Under the pieces are notes generated by a model that was given only the letters and a program-made list of their open reading frames with translations, was not told the DNA's origin and ran no database searches. From Caballeronia concitans (GTDB lineage: Bacteria; Pseudomonadota; Gammaproteobacteria; Burkholderiales; Burkholderiaceae): a stretch of DNA of 64,000 bases. Positions 42,167-50,520 of this stretch are shown here, piece by piece; the stretch's first letter is position 1, and each line of letters opens with the position of its first letter. The position numbers and the translations under genes are program-made. The DNA lies in the NCBI RefSeq assembly GCF_001544615.1, contig NZ_FCNV02000001.1:434001-498000 (forward strand). The letters run 5' to 3'.

Positions 42167-43786
42167 ATGGAAATTTTGGGTAAGGATGCTATGAAAACAA
42201 TCAAGCGAGCCCTCGCGGGCGTGCTGGCGGCAGGCGCACTGCTGAACGCCGGCGTAGCCCTGGCGGTCAACGACAGTCCCGGCGGTCCTGCTGTGAACGA
42301 AATCAACTTCCAGCCGCCTGTGACGAAGATCGCCGAGGAGCTCTACGGCCTCCATATCTTCATGCTCATCATCTGCACCGTCATCTTCATCGGCGTGTTC
42401 GGGGTGATGTTCTATTCGGTCGTGAAGCATCGCAAGTCGAAGGGCTTCAAGCCGGCGCATTTTCATGAAAGCACCACGGTCGAAATCATCTGGACGATCG
42501 TGCCGTTCATCATCGTCATTCTGATGGCGCTGCCGGCGACCAAGGCCGTCGTCGCGATGAAGGACACGACCAATGCCGACCTCACCGTCAAGGTCACGGG
42601 CTACCAGTGGAAGTGGGGCTACGACTACGTGAAGGGCCCGGGCGAAGGCATCAGCTTCCTTTCGACGCTGGCCACGCCGCGCAGCGAAGTCAACGGCCAG
42701 GCGCCGATTTCCGATCTGTACCTGCAAGCGGTCGATAACCCGCTCGTCGTGCCGGTCGACAAGAAAATCCGCATCATCACCACCGCGAACGACGTCGTGC
42801 ACTCGTGGTACGTGCCGGCGTTCGGCGTGAAGCAGGACGCGATTCCCGGCTTCGTGCGCGACACGTGGTTCAAGGCCGAGAAGGTGGGCACGTATCGCGG
42901 CTTCTGTACGGAACTGTGCGGCAAGGAGCACGCGTACATGCCGGTGGTGGTCGAAGTGATGTCCGCCGACGACTACGCAAAGTGGGTCGATGCGCAGAAG
43001 AAGAAAATGGCTTCCGCCACCGACGATCCCAACAAGACCTACACGATGGACGAGCTGAAGACGCGGGGCGCGCAGGTCTACGCGTCGAACTGCGCGGTCT
43101 GCCACCAGCCGACCGGCAAGGGCGCGGGCCAGTTCCCGGCGCTCGACGGCAGCAAGATCGCGAACGGTCCTATCGCCGATCACGTGAGCATCGTGCTGCA
43201 CGGCAAGGGCGCCATGCCGCCGTGGCAGTCCACGCTGAACGACGTCGAAATCGCATCGGTCGTCACGTACGAACGCAACACGTGGGGCAACCACACCGGC
43301 AACGTGCTGCAGCCGAAGCAGGTCGCGGACGCGCGCAACGGCAAGATGCCGGAAGGCGGCGGCGCGGCGACGGCAGCGGCGAGCGGCGCGGAAGCGGCAT
43401 CGGCGGCAGCACCGGCTGCGGCTGAGGCAAGCGCACCGGCGGCATCGGGTGCAGAAGCGACGCAAGCCGCTGGCTTGCCGGCCAGCATCTATTTCGAGAC
43501 GGGCAAGAGCACGCTGCCCGCCGACGCGAACAACGCAGTGCAAGCCGCGGCAGCGTACGCGAAGGCCCATCCGGACGCGAAGATCGCGCTGTCGGGCTTC
43601 ACGGACGCATCGGGCGGCGCCGACCTCAACGCCGATCTCGCCAAGCAGCGCGCGCAAGCCGTCCGCGATGCGCTGAAGGCGGCGGGCGTCGCGGAAGAAC
43701 GTATCGTGTTGAAGAAGCCCGAGTCGATCACGGGCGGCGCCGATGCGAAGGAAGCACGTCGCGTGGAAATCAGTCCGGCTGCTTGA
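42167..43786 (+). CDS. coxB: cytochrome c oxidase subunit II with fused cytochrome c and OmpA-like domains
   Basis: This is the electron-entry subunit of an aa3-type oxidase. Domains in order: signal (to about residue 33), two membrane helices (55-80 and 100-120), CuA domain with ligands in DVVHSWYV and CTELCGKEHAYM (near residues 208 and 247), a cytochrome c domain with CAVCHQ (about residue 309) and GAMPPW, a 60-residue Ala/Glu linker (about 400-435), then an OmpA C-terminal domain (IYFETGKSTLP to VEISPAA, about 440-539). ATG 42191 (AAGGA upstream) is an equally good start. Confidence 0.94.
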   Translation: MEILGKDAMKTIKRALAGVLAAGALLNAGVALAVNDSPGGPAVNEINFQPPVTKIAEELYGLHIFMLIICTVIFIGVFGVMFYSVVKHRKSKGFKPAHFHESTTVEIIWTIVPFIIVILMALPATKAVVAMKDTTNADLTVKVTGYQWKWGYDYVKGPGEGISFLSTLATPRSEVNGQAPISDLYLQAVDNPLVVPVDKKIRIITTANDVVHSWYVPAFGVKQDAIPGFVRDTWFKAEKVGTYRGFCTELCGKEHAYMPVVVEVMSADDYAKWVDAQKKKMASATDDPNKTYTMDELKTRGAQVYASNCAVCHQPTGKGAGQFPALDGSKIANGPIADHVSIVLHGKGAMPPWQSTLNDVEIASVVTYERNTWGNHTGNVLQPKQVADARNGKMPEGGGAATAAASGAEAASAAAPAAAEASAPAASGAEATQAAGLPASIYFETGKSTLPADANNAVQAAAAYAKAHPDAKIALSGFTDASGGADLNADLAKQRAQAVRDALKAAGVAEERIVLKKPESITGGADAKEARRVEISPAA

Positions 43787-43803
43787 CATGTCTCGTGCGC
43801 GCT

Positions 43804-43832
43804 TCTCCTTCGCGTGATTCACGCAACGGAGA
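43804..43832 (+). other. imperfect hairpin between coxB and coxA
   Basis: Nested arms TCTCC/GGAGA (43804-43808, 43828-43832) and GCGTG/CACGC (43812-43816, 43820-43824) form an imperfect stem in the 97-bp coxB-coxA gap. There is no T-run. It may be a processing or stability element. Confidence 0.4.
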
Positions 43833-43883
43833 GGCGGCCGGGGAGCCAAGTGCCACGAGTATTCGCTTTAGGAGATGATTGTC

Positions 43884-45497
43884 ATGTCTAGCATCGGACA
43901 CGATGTAGCCGCGGGTCACGACCACGCGCACGACGACCATGCGCACGAGTTGCCGCATGGTTGGCGCCGGTGGCTTTGGGCCACCAACCACAAGGACATC
44001 GGTACGCTGTACCTGTTGTTCTCGTTCATCATGTTCCTCTCCGGAGGCGTGATGGCGCTCGGCATCCGTGCCGAGCTCTTCGAGCCGGGCCTGCAGATCA
44101 TGCGTCCCGAGTTCTTCAATCAGCTGACCACCATGCACGGCCTCATCATGGTGTTCGGCGCGATCATGCCGGCGTTCGTCGGCTTCGCGAACTGGATGGT
44201 GCCGCTGCAGATCGGCGCATCGGACATGGCGTTCGCGCGCATGAACAACTTCAGCTTCTGGCTGCTGCCGGTGGCGGCTGTCCTGCTCGTCGGCTCGTTC
44301 TTCGTGCCGGGCGGCGCCACCGCCGCGGGCTGGACGCTGTACGCGCCGCTCTCCACGCAGATGGGCCCCGGCATGGACTTCGCGATTTTCGCGGTGCACA
44401 TCATGGGCGCGTCGTCGATCATGGGCGGCATCAACATCGTCGTGACGATTCTGAACATGCGCGCGCCCGGCATGACGCTCATGAAGATGCCGATGTTCGC
44501 GTGGACGTGGCTCATCACCGCGTACCTGCTGATCGCCGTGATGCCGGTTCTGGCGGGCGCGATCACGATGGTGCTGTTCGACCGTCACTTCGGCACGTCG
44601 TTCTTCAACGCGGCGGGCGGCGGCGATCCGGTCATGTACCAGCACATCTTCTGGTTCTTCGGTCACCCCGAGGTGTACATCATGATCTTGCCGGCGTTCG
44701 GGATCGTGTCGCAGGTGATTCCGGCGTTCTCGCGCAAGCCGCTCTTCGGCTATAGCTCGATGGTGTACGCAACCGCATCGATCGCGATTCTGTCGTTCAT
44801 GGTCTGGGCGCACCACATGTTCGCCACCGGCATGCCGGTGACGGGCCAGCTCTTCTTCATGTACGCGACGATGCTGATCGCCGTGCCGACGGGCGTGAAG
44901 GTGTTCAACTGGGTCGCGACGATGTGGCGCGGCGCGCTGACGTTCGAAACCCCGATGCTCTTTGCGATCGGCTTCCTGTTCGTGTTCACGATGGGCGGCT
45001 TCACGGGCCTGATCCTGTCGATGGCGCCGCTCGACATCCAGATGCACGGCACGTATTACGTGGTGGCGCACTTCCACTATGTTCTGGTGGCGGGATCGCT
45101 GTTCGCGCTGTTCGCGGGCTGGTACTACTGGTCGCCGAAGTGGACCGGCTGGATGTACAACGAGATGCGCGGGAAGATCCACTTCTGGGCGTCGATGATC
45201 ACGTTCAACGTCACGTTCTTCCCGATGCACTTCCTGGGTCTCGCGGGCATGCCGCGCCGCTATGCGGATTACCCGGCGCAGTTCACGGACTTCAACCAGA
45301 TCGCGACGATCGGCGCGTTCGGTTTCGGTCTCGCGCAGGTGTACTTCCTGTTCGCGGTCGCGCTGCCGACGTATCGCGGCGGCGGCGAGCACGAAAAGGC
45401 CAGCGACAAGCCGTGGGACGGCGCGCAAGGCCTCGAATGGACTGTGCCGAGCCCGGCGCCGTTCCATACGTTCGAGAATCCGCCGACGGTCGAGTAA
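43884..45497 (+). CDS. ctaD: cytochrome c oxidase subunit I (aa3)
   Basis: The catalytic subunit carries heme a and the heme a3-CuB site. The 537-aa protein has twelve membrane helices. WATNHKDIGTLYLLFSFIMF, the heme a ligand region TTMHGLIMVFGAIMP, the Cu-B segment FWFFGHPEVYIMILPAFG with the cross-linked Tyr, and the AHFHYVLVAG heme ligand pair are all present. A His-rich N-terminus (GHDHAHDDHAHE) precedes helix 1. The start is ATG 43884, 9 nt after AGGAG; the ATG at 43875 touches the ribosome site and is not usable. Confidence 0.96.
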   Translation: MSSIGHDVAAGHDHAHDDHAHELPHGWRRWLWATNHKDIGTLYLLFSFIMFLSGGVMALGIRAELFEPGLQIMRPEFFNQLTTMHGLIMVFGAIMPAFVGFANWMVPLQIGASDMAFARMNNFSFWLLPVAAVLLVGSFFVPGGATAAGWTLYAPLSTQMGPGMDFAIFAVHIMGASSIMGGINIVVTILNMRAPGMTLMKMPMFAWTWLITAYLLIAVMPVLAGAITMVLFDRHFGTSFFNAAGGGDPVMYQHIFWFFGHPEVYIMILPAFGIVSQVIPAFSRKPLFGYSSMVYATASIAILSFMVWAHHMFATGMPVTGQLFFMYATMLIAVPTGVKVFNWVATMWRGALTFETPMLFAIGFLFVFTMGGFTGLILSMAPLDIQMHGTYYVVAHFHYVLVAGSLFALFAGWYYWSPKWTGWMYNEMRGKIHFWASMITFNVTFFPMHFLGLAGMPRRYADYPAQFTDFNQIATIGAFGFGLAQVYFLFAVALPTYRGGGEHEKASDKPWDGAQGLEWTVPSPAPFHTFENPPTVE

Positions 45498-45510
45498 GTC
45501 GTTTCATCGT

Positions 45511-45541
45511 GCTGCAAGGCTTCCGCGCGAAGCCTTGCAGC
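45511..45541 (+). other. perfect 13-bp hairpin after ctaD
   Basis: Arms GCTGCAAGGCTTC (45511-45523) and GAAGCCTTGCAGC (45529-45541), loop CGCGC. No T-run follows, so it is not a classic terminator. It separates the structural genes for subunits II and I from the assembly genes and may lower their expression or protect the upstream mRNA. Confidence 0.65.
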
Positions 45542-45560
45542 CAGCCAGTGTCAGGAAAGC

Positions 45561-45701
45561 ATGGCCCCGAATCCACAAAAAAGACGTTCGCCCGAGGAAA
45601 TCCGCGCGGGCAACAAGCGGCTCGGTCTCATCATGGTGCTGATTGCCGCCGTCTTCTTTCTGGGTATCGTCGTCAGGCAATACCTGTTGTCGCGAGGATA
45701 A
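45561..45701 (+). CDS. cytochrome oxidase small assembly protein (46 aa)
   Basis: A short gene with ATG 45561 and TAA 45699-45701 encodes 46 residues: a basic, soluble start (MAPNPQKRRSPEEIRAGNKR), one membrane helix (LGLIMVLIAAVFFLGIVV) and RQYLLSRG. AGGAAAGC precedes the ATG. A single-pass protein of this size is typical between ctaD and ctaG in Burkholderiales. It ends 1 bp before the ctaG GTG. Role in oxidase assembly is inferred from position. Confidence 0.8.
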   Translation: MAPNPQKRRSPEEIRAGNKRLGLIMVLIAAVFFLGIVVRQYLLSRG

Positions 45702-45702
45702 C

Positions 45703-46275
45703 GTGTCCACTCAGCAGGAAGATCCGCGCATCGACCGCTCCTTCAACCGGTCGATGCTGTTCAAGCTCTTCGTCGTCGCCGCGATGATGTTCGGCTTCGG
45801 CTTCGCGCTCGTGCCGATGTACCGCGCGATCTGCCAGATCACCGGCATCAACAATCTCGTGCAGCGTGACGTCGGCGCGCGCGAGGCGAAGAACACGCAG
45901 GTCGATGCGAGCCGCACCGTTTCCATCGAATTCGATGCCAACGCGCGCGGACCGCTGCAGTTCAAGCCGGAACAGTCGAACCTGGACATTCATCCGGGCG
46001 AGGTCATGACGGTGATGTATCAAGTGACCAACGAGCAGGGCCGCACGGTGAAGGCGCAAGCCATCCCGAGCTACGCGCCGAAGCAGGCCACCGAGTACTT
46101 CAAGAAGATCGAATGCTTTTGCTTCACGCAGCAGACGCTCGAGCCGAACGAGACGAAGCGCATGCCGGTGGTGTTCGTCGTCGATCCGAAGCTGCCGAAG
46201 GACGTCAAGACGATCACGCTGTCGTACACGTTCTTCGAACTGGACGCGCCGAAGTCGGTGGCGAAGGGATCGTGA
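45703..46275 (+). CDS. ctaG: cytochrome c oxidase assembly protein (Cox11 family)
   Basis: CtaG delivers copper to the CuB site of subunit I. The 190-aa protein has one N-terminal helix (LFKLFVVAAMMFGFGFALVPMY) and a periplasmic immunoglobulin-like domain with copper motif ECFCFTQQTLEP and a late MPVVFVVDP. The start is GTG 45703 with GAGG at 45694-45697. Confidence 0.95.
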   Translation: MSTQQEDPRIDRSFNRSMLFKLFVVAAMMFGFGFALVPMYRAICQITGINNLVQRDVGAREAKNTQVDASRTVSIEFDANARGPLQFKPEQSNLDIHPGEVMTVMYQVTNEQGRTVKAQAIPSYAPKQATEYFKKIECFCFTQQTLEPNETKRMPVVFVVDPKLPKDVKTITLSYTFFELDAPKSVAKGS

Positions 46276-46280
46276 TCGTC

Positions 46281-46484
46281 ATGAACGCCCAAACGCCGCG
46301 CAAGGGTGGTTTCCTCAAGCTCGTGAAGGCCGTGTTCTGGTCGTTCTTCGGCGTGCGGCGGCGCTCGGACCTGGAAAACGATGCAGCGCAGCTCAACCCG
46401 CTGCATTTGATCGCGGCGGGACTGATCGGTGCTGTGTTGTTCATCGTGGTGCTTCTGGTGATCGTGCGGGCGGTGGTCGGCTAG
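46281..46484 (+). CDS. DUF2970 single-pass membrane protein
   Basis: The 67-aa protein has a basic N-terminal half with LVKAVFWSFFGVRRRSDLENDAAQLNPLHLI and one C-terminal helix (AAGLIGAVLFIVVLLVIVRAVV). This is the DUF2970 pattern, found between ctaG and ctaE in beta-proteobacteria. Function is unknown. ATG 46281 follows the ctaG stop by 5 bp. Confidence 0.85.
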   Translation: MNAQTPRKGGFLKLVKAVFWSFFGVRRRSDLENDAAQLNPLHLIAAGLIGAVLFIVVLLVIVRAVVG

Positions 46485-46577
46485 AGCGGCAGACGGAAAA
46501 AGCGGCGAGCGGCGCTTTGAGCGCAACAACGTCGCAATAGAAAATTCAAGCAACTGGATCGAAGTGGAGAATCAACA

Positions 46578-47435
46578 ATGAGCGGTCAAAACGAGAGCCC
46601 GTACTATTTCGTGCCGCATCCGTCACGGCATCCGATCATGGCTGCCTGCGGCTTGCTGGTGATGCTGTCCTCGCTGGCGGCGTGGATCAACGGTCATTCG
46701 TTCGCGCCGTTCACCACGCTGCTCGGCCTGCTGTTCCTGCTGTTCGTGCTGTGGCACTGGTTCGGCGACGCGATCTCCGAATCGGAAGGCGGCATGTACG
46801 GCAAGCGCGTCGACGTGTCGTACCGCTGGAGCATGAGCTGGTTCATCTTCTCCGAAGTGATGTTCTTCGGCGCGTTCTTCGGTGCGCTGTTCTATGCACG
46901 CGCCATCGCGCTGCACGAACTCGGCAGCCTCGATTACAAGCTGATCTGGCCGGACTTCTCCGCCGTGTGGCCGAACAACGGCCCCGCCGCGCTCGTCCCG
47001 CACTTCCGCGCGATGGTGCCGTGGCCCCTGCCGACCATCAACACGGCGCTGCTGCTCTCGTCGGGCGCGACGCTGACGGTGGCGCACCACGCGCTGCGCG
47101 AAGATCATCGTCGCAAGGCGATCGGCTGGCTCGCCGCCACCGTGCTGCTCGGCGTGATCTTCCTGTTCTGCCAGGGCTACGAATATTTCCACGCGTATAA
47201 CGAGCTGAATCTGACGCTCGCGTCCGGCGTGTACGGTTCGACGTTCTTCCTGCTGACGGGCTTCCACGGCTTCCACGTGTTCCTGGGCGGCACGATGCTG
47301 GCGGTCGTCATGGTTCGCCTGATTCGCGGGCACTTCACCGCGGAGCACCACTTCGCGTTCGAAGGCGCCGCGTGGTACTGGCACTTCGTGGACGTCGTGT
47401 GGCTTGGGCTGTACGTCGTCGTGTACTGGCTGTAA
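46578..47435 (+). CDS. ctaE: cytochrome c oxidase subunit III
   Basis: The 285-aa protein has seven membrane helices. YYFVPHPSRHPIMAACGLL, SWFIFSEVMFFGAFFGALFYARAI, and the closing GAAWYWHFVDVVWLGLYVVVYWL are conserved subunit III segments. It binds lipids and supports proton uptake in the oxidase. GTGGAG lies 5-15 bp before the ATG. It is followed by a terminator. Confidence 0.96.
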   Translation: MSGQNESPYYFVPHPSRHPIMAACGLLVMLSSLAAWINGHSFAPFTTLLGLLFLLFVLWHWFGDAISESEGGMYGKRVDVSYRWSMSWFIFSEVMFFGAFFGALFYARAIALHELGSLDYKLIWPDFSAVWPNNGPAALVPHFRAMVPWPLPTINTALLLSSGATLTVAHHALREDHRRKAIGWLAATVLLGVIFLFCQGYEYFHAYNELNLTLASGVYGSTFFLLTGFHGFHVFLGGTMLAVVMVRLIRGHFTAEHHFAFEGAAWYWHFVDVVWLGLYVVVYWL

Positions 47436-47492
47436 GGCATTCGCGCGGGCGGCTCCGGCATGCCCGCGCGCAGCAGTCGAGCAGTGAAAGCG

Positions 47493-47525
47493 CGCCGCCC
47501 TCGGTCTTCCGGGCGGCGTTTTGCT
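47493..47525 (+). terminator. intrinsic terminator after ctaE
   Basis: Stem CGCCGCCC (47493-47500) and GGGCGGCG (47511-47518), 10-nt loop, then TTTTGCTTT. It lies 58 bp after ctaE. Confidence 0.8.
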
Positions 47526-47615
47526 TTGAAGCGCGTGATGAATCGCGGCTGAACCGAAGGGGCGGAAAACTGTCCCGCGACAATACGCCCCGTATTGGAG
47601 AACCTTCGCGGCGGG

Positions 47616-47825
47616 TTATCGTCCGAGGGGGATGCCCGTCGATTGAATCCAGCCCATCCAGTGCGCGAACAGGATGAAGAGGAACAGCGAGATGGACAGC
47701 CCGACGCGCATCGCGAGCGACCACACCATCCGCTTGGTTTTGCCACGGTCGGTCATCATGAAGTACAGGGCCGAACCGAGGCTGCCGAGAATGAGGATGA
47801 AAGCGATGGCGACGATAATGTGCAT
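47616..47825 (-). CDS. twin transmembrane protein (DUF2909 type)
   Basis: The 69-aa protein has two hydrophobic helices (IIVAIAFILILGSLGSALYFMM and LAMRVGLSISLFLFILFAHWM) around DRGKTKRMVW. This matches the small twin-helix DUF2909 proteins encoded near oxidase assembly genes. It is the only minus-strand gene within the cluster. ATG 47825 is chosen over 47840 because the shorter form starts at the helix as in relatives; ribosome site weak. Confidence 0.78.
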   Translation of the reverse strand: MHIIVAIAFILILGSLGSALYFMMTDRGKTKRMVWSLAMRVGLSISLFLFILFAHWMGWIQSTGIPLGR

Positions 47826-47956
47826 GAAACCAGCCGGCAATGTTGCTCAAATTGCCCGTATAACGCATTGAGCAGTATGGAAAAGAGTCATCTCATTATC
47901 TCACTCGACGCATCGCGCCGCGCGGCGTGCCACGTTTTCCCCTGGTCGCGGCAAGC

Positions 47957-48706
47957 ATGAAAATCCGCTTCTGGCCCACGGTCCTGATTCTCATCGTCGT
48001 CGCGGTGACGGTTCGCCTCGGATTCTGGCAGCGCGACCGCGCGCATCAGAAAGAGGCGCTGAATGCACACATCGTCGCATTCGAGAACGCGCCGGCGCAG
48101 CGCGTGACCGTCGATCCGATTCCGCTCGATACGGTCGAATTTCATCGCGTCGAGGCGCGCGGCGAGTTCATGCCCGAGCGCGTCGTCTATCTCGATAATC
48201 GTCCGTATAACGATCAGCCCGGCTTTTATGTCGTGATGCCGCTTAAACTCGAGGGCGGCGGCTACGTGCTCGTCAATCGCGGATGGCTGCCGCGCAATCT
48301 CGCCGACCGCACCGGCATCGAGCCGTATGAGACGCCGAAGGGCGTCGTCGATATTCAGGGCATTGCGCGCGCGAATCCGTCGCAGGCGTTCGAACTGGGC
48401 AAGGGCGGATCGGCGGCGCATCAGCCAATCCGGCAGAACCTGAACATCCCCGCGTTCGCAAACGAAACCGGCCTCGCGTTCCAGCCGTTCGTGATCCAGC
48501 AAACGAACGACACGCACGACAGGCTCGTGCGCGACTGGCCCGCGCCGACGCTCGGCGTCGAACGCAACTACGGCTACATGCTCCAGTGGTGGGGAATGGC
48601 AGCGGCGGCCGTGGGCTTCGGCCTGTATGCCGCGCGCCGCGCCGCGAAGAAAGACGACGCGGACGGCCAATCGCCCGACGACGACGAAGCCGCAAACCAC
48701 GCCTGA
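47957..48706 (+). CDS. SURF1-family oxidase assembly protein
   Basis: The 249-aa protein has helices at residues 3-21 (FWPTVLILIVVAVTVRLGFW) and near the C-terminus (GMAAAAVGFGLYAARR), with a periplasmic domain carrying the family motifs LGFWQRDRAHQKEAL, VYLDNRPYNDQPGFYV and VNRGWLPRN. SURF1 helps insert heme a into subunit I. The ribosome site is weak. Confidence 0.9.
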   Translation: MKIRFWPTVLILIVVAVTVRLGFWQRDRAHQKEALNAHIVAFENAPAQRVTVDPIPLDTVEFHRVEARGEFMPERVVYLDNRPYNDQPGFYVVMPLKLEGGGYVLVNRGWLPRNLADRTGIEPYETPKGVVDIQGIARANPSQAFELGKGGSAAHQPIRQNLNIPAFANETGLAFQPFVIQQTNDTHDRLVRDWPAPTLGVERNYGYMLQWWGMAAAAVGFGLYAARRAAKKDDADGQSPDDDEAANHA

Positions 48707-48726
48707 ATCCAATCTGACATTAACCG

Positions 48727-49380
48727 ATGCCTTCTCAACGCCCCACGACCGCCGCCGGCAAACCGCCTACGCGCCAACGCACGCCCTCGAAAGGTTCATG
48801 GACCAACGGCCGCTGGATGCTCGTGCTGCTCGCGCTCGTGTGCGCGGCGCCGGTCATCGCGTCGTATCTCATGTATTACGTGTTCAAGCCGGCGGGCGGC
48901 ACGTCGAGCTATGGCGCGCTGATCGACCCGCAGCGGCCCATTCCGTCGCAACTCGTCGTCACGGACGAGAAAGGGCAGACGCTTCCGCTCAAGTCGCTGG
49001 AAGGCAAGTGGCTCATGATCACCGTCAACGGCAGCGATTGCGACGAACAATGCGTGACGCGCCTCTACTACATGCGACAGGTGCGCGTGCTGCAGTCGGC
49101 CGAGCGCGACCGCGTAGTCAACGTCTGGCTGCGCACCGATGACAAGCCCGTCTCCGATGTCATCGAGACCGCGTATCCGCAACCGGACACGCGCATGCTG
49201 ATCGCCGATCCGCGCGCCGTCGCGGACTGGCTGCCGGTCGCGGACGGCACGAAACTCACGGATCACATCTTTCTCGTCGATCCGAACGGCAATCTGATGA
49301 TGCGCTTCCCGAAAAATCCCGATCCGAAGAAGATCAACGCGGATCTGGCGAAGCTCTTGAAGTGGTCGCGGATCGGCTAA
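48727..49380 (+). CDS. membrane-anchored thioredoxin-like protein of the oxidase cluster
   Basis: The 217-aa protein has a basic Pro/Thr N-terminus, one helix (WMLVLLALVCAAPVIASYLMYY) and a periplasmic thioredoxin-like domain: LPLKSLEGKWLMITVNGSDCDEQCVTRL, a CxxxC pair at the Sco position, and DHIFLVDPNGNLMMRFP. Sco proteins have CPxxCP plus a distal His; here the Pro residues and an obvious copper His are absent. A role in copper or thiol delivery is an inference. It lies between the surf1 and ctaA genes. Confidence 0.8.
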   Translation: MPSQRPTTAAGKPPTRQRTPSKGSWTNGRWMLVLLALVCAAPVIASYLMYYVFKPAGGTSSYGALIDPQRPIPSQLVVTDEKGQTLPLKSLEGKWLMITVNGSDCDEQCVTRLYYMRQVRVLQSAERDRVVNVWLRTDDKPVSDVIETAYPQPDTRMLIADPRAVADWLPVADGTKLTDHIFLVDPNGNLMMRFPKNPDPKKINADLAKLLKWSRIG

Positions 49381-49401
49381 AACGCGGGTTGAAGGTGAAA
49401 C

Positions 49402-50514
49402 ATGAGTTATGTATTGCAACTGGGGATGATCGGCCTGTGCATTGCGCTGCTGCCGCTTTCCTATGTCTGGGTGAAGGCCGACGACGACAAGTTCAGAAAG
49501 CTCGTCTGGCTCAGCACATTCCTGACGCTCGATCTCATCATGTTCGGCGGCTTCACGCGCCTGACCGATTCCGGCCTCGGCTGTCCTGACTGGCCGGGCT
49601 GCTACGGCACGTCGTCGCCGTTCATCGCGCATGCGCAGATTTCTGCCGCGTATCAGGCCATGCCGACCGGCCCCGTGAGCATGGTCAAGGCGTGGATCGA
49701 GATGTTGCACCGCTATTTCGCAATGGCGATCGGCGTGTTGATCATCGCGCAGGTCGTCATCGCGTGGACGGCGCGTATCAAGCGGCGTCCGTTGCACGTT
49801 TCGCCGTGGTGGCCGACCGGCATTCTGTTGCTGATCTGCCTGCAGGGCGCGTTCGGCGCGTGGACCGTCACGCTCAAGCTGCAACCGGTGATCGTCACGA
49901 CGCATCTTTTACTCGGACTTGCGCTCCTGGGCACGCTCGGCTGGCTCGCGGCGCGCATGACGCCGATCCCATCGCTGGATTCCGCCGCCGCGCGCTGGAT
50001 GCCCGCCGCGATGTTCGGGCTGGCGCTGCTCGCGGTGCAGATCGCGCTCGGCGGCTGGGTGAGCACGAACTATGCTGTACTGGCCTGCACGGACTTTCCC
50101 CTTTGCAATGGCCAATGGATTCCGCCGATGAACTTCGAGCACGGCTTTCACCTGTGGCGCGCACTCGGCATGACGGGCGACGGCGACGTGATTTCGCAGG
50201 ACGCGCTCGTCGCGATCCACTGGACGCATCGCACGTTCGCGGTTGTCGTCGTGTTGTATCTGCTGTGGCTGGCCGCGAAACTGCGTCGCTTCGAGTCGCT
50301 GCGCAAGCCGGCGAACGGCGTGCTCGCGGTCATCGTCATTCAGTTTTTGACGGGCATGTCGAACATCGTGCTGCAATGGCCGCTGCCTATCGCGGTCGCG
50401 CACAACGGCGGGGCGGCGATCCTGTTGCTGCTGCTCGTCATGCTAAACTTTCGAATCTCTTCCAGCCGTCCCGGCCGCGCCGTGCTCCCTGCACGCGACG
50501 TCGTTTCAGCGTGA
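49402..50514 (+). CDS. ctaA: heme A synthase (Cox15 family)
   Basis: CtaA oxidises the C8 methyl of heme O to make heme A. The 370-aa membrane protein has about eight helices with the conserved histidine/glutamate segments: GGFTRLTDSGLGCPDWPGCYG, WIEMLHRYFAM, VTTHLLLGLALLGTLGW, GGWVSTNYAVLACTDFPLC and IHWTHRTFA. The two cysteine pairs in the loops are kept. It is followed after 6 bp by ctaB. Confidence 0.95.
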   Translation: MSYVLQLGMIGLCIALLPLSYVWVKADDDKFRKLVWLSTFLTLDLIMFGGFTRLTDSGLGCPDWPGCYGTSSPFIAHAQISAAYQAMPTGPVSMVKAWIEMLHRYFAMAIGVLIIAQVVIAWTARIKRRPLHVSPWWPTGILLLICLQGAFGAWTVTLKLQPVIVTTHLLLGLALLGTLGWLAARMTPIPSLDSAAARWMPAAMFGLALLAVQIALGGWVSTNYAVLACTDFPLCNGQWIPPMNFEHGFHLWRALGMTGDGDVISQDALVAIHWTHRTFAVVVVLYLLWLAAKLRRFESLRKPANGVLAVIVIQFLTGMSNIVLQWPLPIAVAHNGGAAILLLLLVMLNFRISSSRPGRAVLPARDVVSA

Positions 50515-50520
50515 TGGCCC

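Noticed and set aside
43770-45467. 565-residue open frame on the minus strand
   Set aside because: Antisense to ctaD, which is unmistakable; the product is a His/Arg repeat-like shadow.
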